Below the pieces are notes generated by a model. It ran no database searches, had not been told where the DNA came from, and was given only the letters and a program-made list of their open reading frames with translations. A stretch of 6,759 bases of DNA, taken from contig URVP01000082.1 in the NCBI GenBank assembly GCA_900551345.1, positions 1 to 6,759 on the forward strand. Reading direction: 5' to 3'. This document shows positions 6,377 to 6,759 of the stretch, in pieces; position 1 is the stretch's first letter, and each line of letters starts with the position of its first letter. Made by a program: the position numbers and the translations under genes. The stretch comes from an uncultured Eubacteriales bacterium (lineage in GTDB: Bacteria > Bacillota > Clostridia > Monoglobales > UMGS1388).

Positions 6377-6759
6377 ATCCGAGACCTCCCAGCTCATATA
6401 TAAATACTTCTTCCAGTGTTAAAGGCAATATGTCACATATAACGGGTGAATACGCTTTAACCTTACTGAGAATTTCACTACTGCTGCCTTTTACTATCAT
6501 AATATTTACGCTTCCGTATTTTTCTGAGTGAAGTACTTCCAAATCATTAATTTCTGGGAATTCACCTTCAAAAGCTATCTGCACTTTGTGAATATTTCCC
6601 TTTACATCATCCAAAGCTTTTTCCAAAACTATTTTACCTTGATGCATTATTCCTACATGGTCACAGACATCTTCAAGTTCTCTTAAGTTATGGCTTGAAA
6701 TAAGTACTGTTGTACCGGCAAGCCTTACCGGAGTAAGACGAGCGTTGGGTGTCAACACT
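6351..6759 (-). CDS. ABC transporter ATP-binding protein, C-terminal part (cut by window edge)
   Basis: C-terminal 135 or so residues of the cytoplasmic ATPase that should power the downstream permease; frame begins at 6758. Visible are the end of the nucleotide-binding domain with TTVLISSHNLRELEDVCDH, including the switch histidine (His23 of the fragment), then GIMHQGKIV, and a C-terminal accessory region of about 90 residues ending in PLTLEEVFIYELG, a tail common in ABC-2 exporter ATPases of the CcmA/YtrB kind. Walker A, Q-loop, signature and Walker B motifs would lie beyond the edge. The first 14 residues (VLTPNARLTPVRLA) do not look like the D-loop and helix expected there: no LDP, two prolines, and locally GC-richer DNA. 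This suggests a sequence join or error near the edge. The GTG and TTG codons at the edge are not taken as starts. In related Clostridia such operons often begin with a GntR-type regulator; none is visible here. Confidence 0.85.
   Translation of the reverse strand, partial: VLTPNARLTPVRLAGTTVLISSHNLRELEDVCDHVGIMHQGKIVLEKALDDVKGNIHKVQIAFEGEFPEINDLEVLHSEKYGSVNIMIVKGSSSEILSKVKAYSPVICDILPLTLEEVFIYELGGLGYEFENIIL
6384..6390 (-). promoter_or_regulatory. Ribosome binding site of the permease inside the ATPase gene
   Basis: Read leftward, GGGAGGT stands eight bases (from its GGAGG core) before the ATG at 6376-6374. It lies within the last codons of the ATPase gene, where it encodes part of the ELGGLGYE tail. 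It selects ATG 6376 over ATG 6397 as the permease start, and places permease initiation under the path of ribosomes finishing the ATPase. Confidence 0.8.

Noticed and set aside
6724..6737. CTTAC-CGGA-GTAAG hairpin as a terminator or attachment site
   Set aside because: The stem is only five pairs, has no T run, and lies within coding or questionable contig-end sequence.

Overview
The window reads as chromosomal DNA of an anaerobic Firmicute of the class Clostridia, most likely one of the gut-associated Oscillospirales or Lachnospirales. This is inferred from the AT-rich sequence, strong purine-rich ribosome binding sites, AGA/ATA-rich codon use and, above all, the type of topoisomerase pair. 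There is no sign of phage, insertion sequences, CRISPR, rRNA or tRNA. The right edge cuts a gene and the left edge probably does too, so this may be a whole short contig.

Layout from left to right. Positions 1-45 probably hold the first 15 codons of an unidentified gene read leftward. Positions 46-157 are a short, probably two-way control region with promoter-like elements and a 17-bp dyad. Positions 158-4330 hold a two-gene rightward operon encoding both subunits of a type IIA DNA topoisomerase: an ATPase/TOPRIM subunit (ParE/GyrB-like, TTG start) and a cleavage subunit (ParC/GyrA-like), 39 bp apart. A 17-bp stem terminator at 4339-4375 with A and T runs on either side can serve both directions. 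Positions 4397-6759 hold a leftward ABC-2-type exporter operon: the C-terminal part of an ATPase, overlapping by 26 bp a 659-residue permease with about nine membrane segments and a large C-terminal domain outside the bilayer.

The two topoisomerase subunits should form an A2B2 enzyme. All core catalytic residues are visible: GHKL Glu42/Asn46/Asp73, TOPRIM Glu434/Asp517/Asp519 and the DNA-linking Tyr118 of subunit A. The pair nevertheless departs from textbook gyrase and topoisomerase IV at several signature motifs, including the quinolone-binding positions, the ATP-lid motif and the DNA-bending isoleucine, and no GyrA box is recognisable. It looks like the divergent second topoisomerase pair carried by many Clostridia, closer in role to topoisomerase IV than to a supercoiling gyrase. 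That role is inference.

No clearly new biological system is visible. The points most worth following are the altered drug-binding and ATP-lid motifs of the topoisomerase, the uncharacterised outer domain of the permease, and the ill-fitting last ~45 bp at the right edge.
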